Shown: positions 49,322 to 60,857 of the stretch, in pieces | Position numbering within the stretch: the stretch's first letter is position 1 | Layout of the letters: every line of letters starts with the position of its first letter | Assembly: GCF_016808095.1 (NCBI RefSeq) | Contig: NC_068980.1 | Span: forward strand, 12,556,888-12,620,887 | Direction: 5' to 3' | Length of the DNA stretch: 64,000 nucleotides | Source of the DNA: Vigna angularis | Lineage: Eukaryota > Streptophyta > Magnoliopsida > Fabales > Fabaceae | Position numbers and translations under genes: made by a program | The notes under the pieces: generated by a model | Told to the model about the DNA's origin: nothing | The model's database searches: none | The model's input: the letters and a program-made list of their open reading frames with translations, nothing else

Positions 49322-49671
49322 TGGGACAGCTTCTATCTGTACCCCCTTAAATTTCTTTTTGCACTTCCATGAAATTTTGTATTTTGAACCTCTGAAATAT
49401 ATATTTTGTATTTTAGAATTTACATTTAGAAATATTCTTTTTTTTTTATTTTAGAATGTAGAATTTGACATACAATATTTTGTATTCCAAAGTATTAAAA
49501 TAATATTTTGGAGTATAGAATTTAGAGTACATTTATATTTTAGATTATATAATCTAAAATATATTTTCAATTTGCATTTGAAATATAAAATTTAAAATAA
49601 AAAATTATATTTCAAATTATATATTTTGAGATAAAAATATTTATAGGAGTGTAGGTCAAGAAATTGTCTCA
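49322..49671. mobile_element. MITE-like element (about 350 bp)
   Basis: The left end GGGACAGCTTCTATCTGTAC and the right end, read on the minus strand, GAGACAATTTCTTGACCTAC, are imperfect terminal inverted repeats. The inside repeats a TTTTG(G/T)A(T/A)T(T/A)TAGAATTT-like unit several times and is non-coding. The target duplication is unclear, so the superfamily is not assigned. Confidence 0.45.
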
Positions 49672-51991
49672 AATTGACAACACTAAGAAGAATTTGAGAA
49701 TGCATACCATTGGGCTAACTATTAGCAATGTCCTAATTTTATTTTAAACACCCTATAACTTATTATTATTAGGGGTGATAGAAGGAGTTAAGTCCCACAA
49801 GTCATTTTATCATTATGTTCAAAGAAAAATAAGTTGAATTCAAAATTTCAATCGATTAGTCTGTTTTCTCTTGATCTATCCACTCCATCAATTTGACAGG
49901 TCAAAATACAAGCCAACCCAAATCAATTTCTAGTCTCATTTTTCTTTAAATTAAAAACAAAATAAAAAATAATGTAAACGATCAACTTTTCTATATTATA
50001 CTCTTCAAAAATGTAAATATATAAATTAAAATCATTAACACCTATAAATTGAGTTATTAATTATAATTATGTAATTTAATATATAATGCAATAATTATTT
50101 TAATTTATCTAACTAATTAATTAAAAGTTAAGAAAATATTTTATATGATTAAATATGTTTTTTAACATTCACTTATATATGTATATATAAACTAATTTTA
50201 AAAATAAAAAATTTAAAAACAAATTAAAAATGTTTTTAAAATATTAAAAAAATGTGACAATGTTATAAGTTTTATATTAATATTAGTTAAATTCTTACTT
50301 AATTACAGTCAATTATAACCCAAAAAACAATCCACAAAAGAGTATTGATTGATGAACTGTTATAGTAAGAAGATCTCTTAGCTAGACTATTCATTTACTT
50401 TGCTATTCTTATTATTTTTCTCAGTCATATTTAGGCCAAAACCATGGTTAATTTATAGATTATCTTGACTATTATGTTAATTTGAATAATTATATATATA
50501 TATATATATAAATATATAATTTTAAATAAAATTTCTCCCTCTAATATAGTTATACAAGTTCAAGATTTCAAATTTATATTGTTACAATAAAAATTAAACT
50601 TTATTATGAATATCGACTTGGTATATATAATACGTAGAAAACAATTGTCAAGAAGGTTTAATAAAAACTGAAATACAAATCTTATTAAGAAAGATTCTAA
50701 CATTATATTAGAAATAATATTTAATTTAATTTATTCTTATACAAGCATATTATAAGATAATAATGAACTATTTATAAATTATAAATTCATCTTATTTTGA
50801 AGATACATGAATCTCCAACTGAATGCATGTGCAAAAATTCAATGTTTCTAACACTCTAACTTGCACGTTTCAAATTTGTTTTAAATGGGTGAAAGCAGAA
50901 AGCAACCTCAAAGGACCACATAAAACTCAATAAATACAACAAAAACATATTCTCCTCAAACAAAAACTATATCTCAAATCTAACCTATGATTCCATATAT
51001 TTTATTCTTATTATATTACATTTTCATCTCTGAATAAACTGAATCTTCAAAAATATATATCTTCCATCATGTAATAATAATTCTATAAGGAATGAGATGA
51101 CATCCCTGATAATAATTGCTAAAACAAGGTTTCTATAAATAAATAATTAAGCTTTGAATCATATTTTAAAATTAATTTATGAAATAATATTTGTATTTTA
51201 TTTTAGCTATGTTATTAATGGATATAAGATTAAAATATAATATTTAAATAAGAAAGACAATCGATATTTTATAAATTTATTTTATACATTTGTTTAAATT
51301 TAAACTTTATTTTATGATGATTTATTTTTTATAAATAAATATATATTTTTATAATAGAATAATAAAATAATTAAGTATATTATTCATTGTATATTAAATG
51401 TTATAAAAAAAATATATTAAATTAATATGTTAAATACTTACGCCTTAGCTTAATTATATGCTGAACCTGAACAATCATTTTTCCATTCTATTTAGATTGA
51501 CTTTTCACTTAGTTTCTATTTTTCGTTTCATTATATTTTTTTTATTTTTTACATCAATGTTACTCATTATAAATTTTATATTATAATTTAAAAATATGAA
51601 TATAAATAAAAAAAGAAAATAATAAAAGAAACTTCATTATAATATATAACTGTCCGTAGAATATAAATGATTATTTTGTTAATTTAGTTCAGAGTCACTT
51701 TCTATTGTCAGTTAATTCAGTTTCTTTTTTCTTTCACTAAATTTCAATTTTAACTTTTTAGTTTATTTATTATATATATCAATATGATTAAGGTGAATTT
51801 TGTATTCATGGAAAAGGAAAATAATTTGTGTTATTGTTATAAATGATAACAAAAAGTTGTCAATGTGAAAGAAAGGAGAGGAAGAATCAGAATTAGCAGC
51901 TAATCTTCCTCCTTAGTCATTGACAGTTTTCACATAAATACAAAACCACTTTCTTTCTACCAAACTTCCTGTGCCATAAGCAATATTTTAA

Positions 51992-52022
<31 letters not shown>

Positions 52023-53860
52023 ACCTTTGTCAAACTATTCTTCTGATAAGATCATCTTTCAGGATAGATACATATGAGGGCAATACAAGAAAAATATATT
52101 CCTAAACTTTTACAAGAATTTATTTGAATCAAATGTGTAAATATGACATTTTAAATTTAAAATTAATTAAATAATAGTAAAACTATATAGACTAAAATAT
52201 GATGAATGAAAGAGAAATATTTCTTTGAATATATTATTTAAATAAGAAGAGATTTGAATAACTTTAAAATTATAAAATCTTCCTGAAACAATAAAAAGAA
52301 ATGGAAAATAGCAATGTTCGAAGATGATAATGATGATGAAAGGAGTAGCAATTTCAAAGTTTGATTTGAAAGTGGGTCAAGATTCAACCATCGATTCACT
52401 AAACCTAGTACAAAAACAACGTCATACTTATCTTCTCTTTCTTTCTGTCAGTGCTTCTAAGTTTGACTGTTTCTTATATCTTTGACCGTTATGTGAGATT
52501 CCACCTTACTATGGTAAAAAGTTGCAAACAAGAAAAATATCTATTTATTTCTTTTTTAATTTTTACATTTCTCTGTTGTTTCTTTTTAAAAAAATAACTG
52601 TTTTATTTTTCCTTATTTATAAAAACGTGTAGATGAAAAATGAACAAGTTTAAGTGTGGAAATAAATAGCAAATTGCATATATTTATAATTAAGAGGATA
52701 AGATGCTTACCCTCCCAGTTGGCACCAGATTTATATATCCCTTTCGTACTTTTGGATTGGAACAACACACTTCTGAACGTGAACGTGAATAATTAGCTTT
52801 TCTTTACTTTTTTTTTTCTTCTTAATATTCTCGATTTTGGATAAAAAAATTTGTATAATGACATGTAAAAATAATGCTTTATCTAAAATGTATGTCTTTT
52901 TTCTACACTGTTTTTTAAATATTTATTTTTAATTATTTACAACAAATTGAACCAAAAAAACATGTATTAGGCGTGTATTTAAGTAAATGGTTTGATTAAA
53001 TATTCATTTAATAAGTTTGTATCAAATAATTTTTGTTTGGTGTTAGCCTAGTTTAAATGTTAATGATCAGTAATAATATTTAGCATGAGATTTTGATAAA
53101 AATTATCAAATAAGAGTTTTCCTTGTAAGAAATTCACTGAAAAAAATTTAAAAGATCTCTGTTAAAAAAGTGTGATAAAGAAAGAAAAAAAAGGATATAT
53201 GTCACTTGTGAATATTATATATAATAGAGTTATATAGTTTTTATATTTTATTATAGGTATAGTCATTAATAAGGAGATAATGTGATTGAATCTGAGAGTG
53301 AAACCATATGGATGGCAACACAATTAATCGTTCAATGAATGAAAAGTAGCTTCAAAATCTTCAAAAGATCGTCAACGTGGTAAGAATGGACTCGCCATAT
53401 GTTCTCCCCGAGGACAAACAAGATAACATTTGTCGTTTGCATGTAGTATGTATGTCACGTATGTGTATGTCTATTTTACCATATACCTTCCAATTAAATA
53501 CATGTCTTCCATTTATATTTTTAAATTATAAAAATGACCTTTATGTGGAACATATTGTCAGTATGATTGTTAATGGTTATGTATATTGGCCTTTACTTAT
53601 TCTATTTATAGTGTTTTGGCATTGAAAAAAACCAATTCAAATAAAAATAGGTTTCTTTCTCGTAAAGAATAGTTCTTAGAAATATATTTAGAATTTAAGA
53701 AAATAAGTTATTTATTCAATTGAAAGATTTACCTGGTTAAATTATATATAGATTCAATTATCTCTTTGAATATGATTAATTTTTTGATTTTTTATAATAT
53801 GATTGAATGTTAAGTTACTAACAAGTAGATAATGTTGTTAGATTAGAAAAGTGAGATAAT
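49672..53860. other. Intergenic, AT-rich, no supported gene
   Basis: Long AT-rich stretch with simple tracts: (TA)n near 50492-50515 and (TTA)n near 51990-52021. Isolated frames such as 53377-53625 show no domain. No transposon ends recognised. Confidence 0.5.
51990..52021. repeat. (TTA)n microsatellite
   Basis: About ten uninterrupted TTA/ATT trinucleotides. Confidence 0.85.
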
Positions 53861-53869
53861 AATACTATA

Positions 53870-54952
53870 TGAAAAGACAGATTATTGATGGATATTTATC
53901 GATGAATCTTATTTGTTAGTAATTATTAATTACTTACTAGATTATTGAGAGACATCCTTGTTTAATTTATTGACTAAAATATTCGTCGATAAAATCTTAT
54001 GTCAAATTGTTGACCTAAGACAAAAATAACTCAATAACTAATGGATTAAATTCTTCTGTAAAGTAAAGTACTTTATAAAATCATAATTACATTTCAGATT
54101 TTCTCTCCCAATTTTTCTTTTGTCCCAAAACGCAAATCAAAGCAAACTTCTTCCTGCAAAAATTCAACCTGCAATGACTTTACGCTGGCCTTGCATCGAT
54201 GTTGTCATGACCTGGACACTGTCCATTATTATCTTGTCGTGTCGTTTGTGGCTTGAGCTAGGAGTCTTATTGTTCGTGGGTTGGGGGAGCTCAGCAATCT
54301 CACTTCATCTCACAAAAAGACGTTGTTCTCCCTCCGTCCCATCGTTTTCCATTATCAGTGGTAAGTTTCTCATGTTTTATTTGTTTATCCATTCGTCGTC
54401 GCTCACTCTCGCTGGATTACATTTCTAGACCAGTGTTCAAATGCATTGAACCTTTATTATTGAGAGGTGTCATTGAGAGATCTGAATCATTATTAGGTGA
54501 GGTCATTTTTACCTTTCTCTCTCAAGTCCTAATTAAGCCATGTGTTTTGATTTTGGTTTGATTAAGTGGTTTGATTTTGATTTTGATCTTGGTAATAGTC
54601 TTTTTTTTTGCATTTAATCTAAGGTTCATATGTAATGTAAAACATTTTATATTATGACTTTACATCTTTGTTTCCTATGTCTCACAATTTGGTTATGATT
54701 GTATACCTTTCAATTTGACTGGTTTGTAAACTAGTGGATTTGCTTACTAGTGACTCTCATAAAAGCTTTTAATGTGACTAAGTTTCTATTTGAAATTCTA
54801 AGAAATAATTCATGAAAATAGGGATAAAAAAACATCTAAAATTTCCTATCAATCGATAAGTACCATAGTTTTAATGTTGAATTTACCGATAAAATTATTC
54901 GTCAGTAATTATTGACAAATATGTCATTTATAAATCGATAATTATCAAAAGA

Positions 54953-55046
<94 letters not shown>

Positions 55047-55193
55047 GACGAATTTAGAAAATCTATAGACAACAAACTTACTAAAAAATTTTGACCGTTA
55101 GTAATTTATCCATAATATTTCCTTTCCAATGGATTTATGCGTTTACCAATAAATTATTATAGTTCGTAATTTCTATTGTTTTCTGTAGTGTAA
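53870..55193. mobile_element. Possible decayed CACTA-like element, right end at 55193
   Basis: The right end ...TTGTTTTCTGTAGTG (minus strand CACTACAGAAAACAA) has the form of a CACTA terminus. Inside, short units with CCGACGAAT, ATTCGTC, CGATAAA and ATCGATGAAT recur at 53893-54000 and 54840-55060 in both orientations, as in subterminal repeats. I could not find a matching left terminus; 53870 is only where the repeat motifs begin. A relatively GC-rich block at 54120-54430 has an open plus-strand frame without recognisable domain and could be captured sequence. Confidence 0.35.
54956..55044. repeat. (TA)n microsatellite
   Basis: Uninterrupted TA tract of about 89 bp, the longest of the window. 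Confidence 0.92.
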
Positions 55194-55217
55194 TGATGAT
55201 AAGTGTGTCAATATAAT

Positions 55218-55322
55218 ATAATATAATAATAAGAATAAGAATAATAATAAAAATAATAAGAATAATAATAATATAAAAAATAATGTAATAATAACAATTA
55301 TAATAATAATAATAATAATTTA
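55218..55322. repeat. (AAT)n-rich simple repeat
   Basis: Imperfect ATAATA/AATAAG trinucleotide tract of roughly 100 bp. Confidence 0.75.
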
Positions 55323-57062
55323 TCTATCCGATAAATTAAAGATAAGATTAAAATTATCAAAATATCTTTAAATATGGATTGTGGTGTGATAAAGTTGGAA
55401 TTTTATAGATAATTTAAAATGAATTAACAGGATAAAAATGAATAGAATGAATAATATATAAGTAAAACGGTTCATAAATTTATGTTTAAGTGAAAAATAT
55501 AATATATTTATATATTATTTGAGCTTGTTAATATTATATTAGTGTTGAATTTTTTTCCTAAAGAACCTAATAGTGATATCAATGACATTTTCAAGTCAAC
55601 CATTTACAATTTTTTATCTAAAAAAAAATACATTACACACTCATTTTTTATTTAAAAATATACATTCAACACTCATACTATGTACATATTGTTTCACTTG
55701 TCACTTTTTCTGCAATAATAAACTTTTAAGTTATGACTTTACAGATCACTTTACTTTTTCATAACTTCTTTCTTCCAAGCTTTTCCAATTCGATAATTCT
55801 CATCTTCGACAAACATCAGTACTAAATTTCACAATTTTCTTCTCACTACTTAATTCATAAAACCTATATCTTCACAAACACTATTCATCTTGTTCACTTT
55901 TCCCTATTAGCAATTTCAGTTGTTATACGATATTTTTTTTTTTCAAATGTTATTAATTTTACTAATTTTTGACAATAACAATTATCTTTTAAAAAAAAGT
56001 TAGAACATATTTCCCAAAAGTAATTTGACGCCAAATACCCATTCAGCCTACAATGTAACAAATACTTTTTTTTTCTCTTTACATGTTGTTAATTGTTTTA
56101 ACTCTGACAAATGGTTTAGTTTTTGAGAGAAAAACAATTTATTCTGAATAATTAAATTAAATTACAAGAAAAGAACTTCTGTTCTACAGATTTTTATTTT
56201 CAAAAGTTAATCTTTTTATTATGCGATGAAATGGTGTGAAAATGGGCCTTAAAAAATCTAATTGTTGCTCTCCATGCTTCGAGGCTATAGTCTTTTCTAT
56301 TCCAACTAGTTTCTGAAACATGCATTTTCTCAACGTGCACACATGTCCTTCAAATCAAAATCCTATATTAAAACAAATATCTAAAAACAACGATTAATGA
56401 ACGTTGTTGAATTTCCGCTCTGTTTGGAAAAATCTCCATCCGTGAAAACACTTAACATTTTGCTCAAATGTTGAACAATTCCGCAGTCAAATTTTATCTG
56501 TTGCTTAAAACGTCATCTCACATCCCTCTCTAGTTTGTTCCGTCAATTACTTTTCCCACTCCAAAATCCATTTTCTATATTCTCTGCTGAAAATAGTCAA
56601 AAATACAGATAAGAAGAAAAATTCAATATATACGAACCTTATCTCTTTCTTGCTGGTAATGGCAATGCGCCTACCTTCCGAACGGTGACTCATTTTACAC
56701 GTGCATAAACTACGTATACAGTATTAAAAAATTTCAAGCAGCATAAAGAAACATGTGGACATAGGAAGATCGAAATTAACGAAACCTAATACTGGAACAA
56801 TTTGAAGTTGATTTTTAAGTACAAAATGTGATTCATGTGGGTGAGTAAGCTTTGTGTGGCCGAAAACTACCTTCTAATAAATTAAATGCTTCCATTCCAT
56901 CATTGCTTTATCTCGTGGATCGATTCATTCTTTAGCCGAAAATGAAGACCAAAATTTTCACCTTTTCTAAAAAGGAACCTAAAACCCAACGAGTTAGCCC
57001 AAACAATCCCCACCTATTTACACAAAATAAACATTATTTCTTTTTTCATAACCCGCTGAACT
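55323..57062. other. Intergenic, downstream of the NAC072-like gene
   Basis: Mostly AT-rich with an ACACTCAT-type pyrimidine-rich stretch near 55630-55680. The last few hundred bases next to 57063 probably include the 3' UTR of the NAC gene. No other gene was recognised. Confidence 0.45.
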
Positions 57063-58344
57063 TCATTGCCTGAACCCGAATCCCACCGGCTGAACCGGGA
57101 ACTTAAACCCACACGTGTCCACCGGGTTCTGATACCCCTGCGTATAATCGTTCTGAAGAAACCACGGGTTATTGTTGTTTTGGCTTCTCACGCCGCTTTG
57201 CACCTCTTCCTCCATCTTTTGCGGAAGCGTAGACTCCACGTGGCAGAAGGTGGGGACATAAAGGTCATTGCACCCGCCGTAGTTCACCATCCCCTGCGTG
57301 TGCTCCTGCACCACTTGATTATTCCCCGAAACGAAATCACCCACCGAATTCAGAACCGCAGGGTTGGCCCAATCCACCAACCCTCCCGCACCCAGGTTCT
57401 GATGAACGCTCACCTTCTCCTCCTGCTGTGCCTGCATCGTACTGACACGTGGCATCGCGAAACATCGTTCGTCGATCGTCGGCAGCGATTCCAGAACGTC
57501 GTCCAGATGGGACGAAGACGACGACGACGAACCGTTGCTGTATTGAGTGTGTTCCCTGCTCGAAACGACGCCGTTCTGCGCCGCCTTCTGTGCACTCGAG
57601 TTCTTCTTGTATATACGACACAGAACCCAATCGTCCAGCTGCACCATCAATCAAACGCTCCAATCAATTAATGGTGTAACAATTACCATTAATAACATGT
57701 TTAAAGAGAACTTATTGCTCCATAAATCATCTATGGTTTCTCAATCTACTGCAACCTTTATTTAATTAACCAAAAAGGAAAGTAAACTCGATTATTTATA
57801 ATATATACCTTGGTTCCGGTGGTCTTTCGGGAAGAGTCAAGGAGGCGATACTCGTGCATGATCCAATTGGTTTTGGTGCCTTTAGGAGCTTTGCCAACGT
57901 AAAAGACCAGAGCTTTTTTTATGCCAACTTTTCTACCCTCGGTGGTGATGATCTTGTCGGTTCCGGTGGCTTTCCAATACCCCGACCCGGCTACTCTGTT
58001 GGGTCGAGACCCGTTTGGGTACTTCCTGTCTCGAGGGCTGAAAAAGTACCACTCTTTCTCCCCGAAAATCGCCTTGCCTGAGAAATTAACAGCTCGTGTC
58101 AATTCAATATAGAACGACAAGAGAAAAAGCAAAAAATAAAAAGAAGAGAGAAATTGTATTTACTTGGGAGAACCCATGGGTCGAACTTGTACAAATCAAT
58201 TTCAGCAATGATTGGGAGAGAGAAATGGTGGCCGGCGACCTTGCGGCAGAGATACTGAACGAGAAGCTCCTCGTCGGTGGGGTAGAACCGAAAACCAGGT
58301 GGTAGACTCAACTGGGCAAGAGGATCTTTCTCTGGAACTCCCAT
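57063..58344 (-). CDS. NAC072-like: NAC transcription factor, ANAC019/055/072 (RD26)-like (3 exons, 341 aa)
   Basis: Nuclear transcription factor of the ATAF/NAP-group stress clade; Arabidopsis members ANAC019, ANAC055 and RD26/ANAC072 are induced by ABA, jasmonate, drought and salt. Exons on the minus strand: 58344-58164 (181 bp), 58077-57809 (269 bp), 57638-57063 (576 bp); the sum is 1026 bp, 341 codons plus stop. Splices A|GTAAAT...CAG|GC (restoring [12 protein letters not shown]) and AAG|GTATAT...CAG|CTG (restoring GTKLDDWVLC) are canonical. The start is the ATG at 58344 ([20 protein letters not shown], as in RD26); the frame stays open upstream but the codon at 58377 is GTG. Subdomains A to E are complete ([73 protein letters not shown] from residue 151). 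The C-terminal part has the clade marker [18 protein letters not shown], ending FGFRQ. No disabling change seen. Confidence 0.96.
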
Positions 58345-58480
58345 TTTCGAAAGCAATTCAATCGTCTCAGATAACACAACAAAGAAAACCGATGAGGATG
58401 AAGTAGTGCAGAGGAAGATGTTTTGTTTTCTCTTTCCTTTCTTCTTCTTTTTTTCTCAGAAACCGGTAGACATTGGTCGA

Positions 58481-58488
58481 TATTTATA
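58481..58488 (-). promoter_or_regulatory. TATA box of the NAC072-like gene
   Basis: Minus strand GCTATAAATATCG, a strong TATA element 137-144 bp upstream of the ATG. The expected start site near 58455 gives a 5' UTR of about 110 nt, which is purine-rich (GAAGAAGAAAGG type) on the coding strand. Confidence 0.65.
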
Positions 58489-58577
58489 GCGGCACATGGG
58501 GTAAGATAAGTACGGTTATCTTTGTCTTACTGTTGGAGAGCGGGACCCACTTGAGTTACTCGCCTGTTGGACTTCAC

Positions 58578-59204
58578 CACGTGTCTGGAACAAAAAGGCG
58601 TCCAGACAGTCGACCTTATCGGTTCCGATACGGTCGTGGTCGTTCGGTAGGTGCATTGCATGTAGCCGTAAAACTCAAAGTTAAAAAAAAAATAAAAAAT
58701 ATAAAAAATAAAAGCACCTACTTTTCATTCAAGGTTAAAAGTAAAAGACAGAAAAATCCACACGGGATTGCGCCATTCCCGTGAAAGTTAAAAGCCTAAA
58801 TCAGATTCATACAGCAAATGTAAGAGAATTTCTTCAATCAAGGAATTAAAAAAATAAAAAAAGCTAGCACGAACCAGATTTGATTGAGCGACACGTGTAT
58901 GTGATAGTGTTCCATGTTGAGTGTTCTAGAAGCGGAGTTGTGCAGTATCCACTATGGTGTGTCTGAGATGAAAGCAGTGTTTTAAAAAAGAGTGCGAAAT
59001 CATTTTTCACGCGCGAGTTTAAACCACGTCGGCAATGGCTAAAGAGAGGGTGCGGGAAGAGTGTACACGTGCGGGCACGTGTCCATGTAAGAGATAGATT
59101 GAGAGAGTTAGGCTGGACTTTTGTTACAACCGGTAACATAGAAAACGATAGCTCAAAGCAGCACAAAAGGTTCGTGCGGTGGCCGCTTCCACCTTCGACA
59201 CGTG
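58578..59204. promoter_or_regulatory. ABRE/G-box cluster with a DRE core upstream of the NAC072-like gene
   Basis: Five perfect CACGTG palindromes at 58578-58583, 58892-58897, 59066-59071, 59076-59081 and 59199-59204, mostly in ACACGTG(T/G) context, the ABA-response element bound by ABF/AREB bZIP factors. A minus-strand GCCGAC (59033-59028), the DRE/CRT core bound by DREB factors, lies next to an ACGT. Two further ACGTGG cores are near 59414 and 59652. Distances to the ATG are 234 to about 860 bp for the five palindromes. Combined ABRE and DRE elements fit the drought/ABA induction known for RD26-type genes; actual binding is inference. Confidence 0.7.
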
Positions 59205-60336
59205 TCCCCCTCTTCTTTTCTTTTCTTTCCTCCTTTCCGTTTTGCCCTTTTTAATCTACCAATATTTTTATTATTATAATATTTATTTATTAATAATAAT
59301 GCGTGTTTCTTTCCCTGATCAAACTCCGTTACAAGTATGAACATATAATTGGTATGTTGGTGTGGCTTAGCTTTCAAAGTATAGGGTCATTTTCGTAGAA
59401 AAGATAGGGTGGTGACGTGGTGGTAAAGGTCAAAATATTGTAAATTGTGGTATTATGTAATGTAATGTAATGCAGTGGCGCGATTGTTCGTGATTGATTG
59501 GTGACGTATTAGAGTTTTGTGAACGTGTGTTGGAGATAGGGAAGGGAAGAAATTGTGATGGGCATGTTTTAGAGGTGTTGTGTGTCTGTTTAGCGAAGAA
59601 GATGTACAAATGTGTAAGAAAAGGTAAGTGCGAGAACAAAAAGATAATGTGACGTGGAGATATATATTTACCAAGCATTATATATAGTATGAGCACACAA
59701 TGGAGAAATTAATTGTGTGGTTGACAAATGATGTGAAAATGTTGAAGATTGGAGAAGGAGAGGCACTGTGGTCAATAGGGTGTTACTTTGAATTGGCCTT
59801 GTGCCACGTTTGGATTTCAAGTACAAGAGGTGGCCTTAGTTCAATGGTTAAACCAATCACAAACATCAAACGGGAACGTTCATTCAACCCACCTAACTAG
59901 CTTTTGCTTTTACAATCAATCTATTTCTATCTTAAGCGATTAATTCATTTCATTTTCTCTTAATTGCTTGTAAGTGTTCAAATTCAAACTTTGCTTCTCT
60001 TGCTTACTTTATATTTTGCTAATTAACCATCGGTTTTTTTTCTATGGCACCCTTTCTTACAGACTTCCTTTTTATGTTACTTGACTAGTATATATATATG
60101 GAAGGAAAATTCGTACGGCCTGTAATATTGACGACTTCATTCAAATTCTACTTTTTACCAAAAGCTTGGTCAATTGTTCGATCGCATTTTCACTTTTTCT
60201 AGCATAAATTAAGGTTGTTTCTCTTAAGAACTAGTTTATGTTGAGCTGCAACTTTAATAATTATTTTGCATGGTGACGTATTTGATGTGGTTTCAAAAGA
60301 CCGGTTACATGGGAGAGTAGTAAAGTTTGTATAGCG

Positions 60337-60405
<69 letters not shown>

Positions 60406-60857
60406 AAAAGTCTTTGTTTTTATTTATTTTTCCATGTAGACAGGACTTGAATCGATTTTGAATTGTAAAATGGGGTGATCATGTCAAACTTTACGTTTGT
60501 TAAATAAAATCACATGCATAAATGAAGTTCTTGGGCAAAGTCCAGAAAAGAGAAGAGGAAAACACGAGTGGTAGCTGTACTACTTCATTATTGTCAAATT
60601 TGTCTCGTTGACCAAAAAAATTGTCATGACTTTTCTCCTTCGTCGATCAAGTGCAATATTCATAGTTATACAGCCATGAGTTATGTACTTTTTTCTAAGC
60701 AAGGAATATAATCCATAATATACTAAAAAGCAGTAACAACTTAAGGAAACTTTTCCAAAGTTTAATAATGTTTATACCCAGTTGGGAATTAGAAGTTTTG
60801 AACTTCAGAGGCATTACTTCATTCTACATACTATATTGAGTTTTACGTCTATATTTT
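59205..60857. other. Intergenic, distal upstream region of the NAC072-like gene
   Basis: AT-rich with a (TA)n tract at 60339-60402. A short stretch at 59830-59890 has a pol III A-box-like sequence (TTAGTTCAATGGTTA) and a weak B-box-like sequence 40 bp on, but no cloverleaf. No gene recognised. Confidence 0.45.
60339..60402. repeat. (TA)n microsatellite
   Basis: Uninterrupted TA tract of about 62 bp. Confidence 0.9.

Noticed and set aside
57066..57671. 201-codon plus-strand open frame
   Set aside because: It is the complement of the GC-rich third exon of the NAC072-like gene; no start context, domain or splice logic of its own.
58345..58377. Upstream extension of the NAC072-like protein by 11 residues
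   Set aside because: The codon at 58377-58375 is GTG, and the family start MGVxEKDP matches the ATG at 58344.
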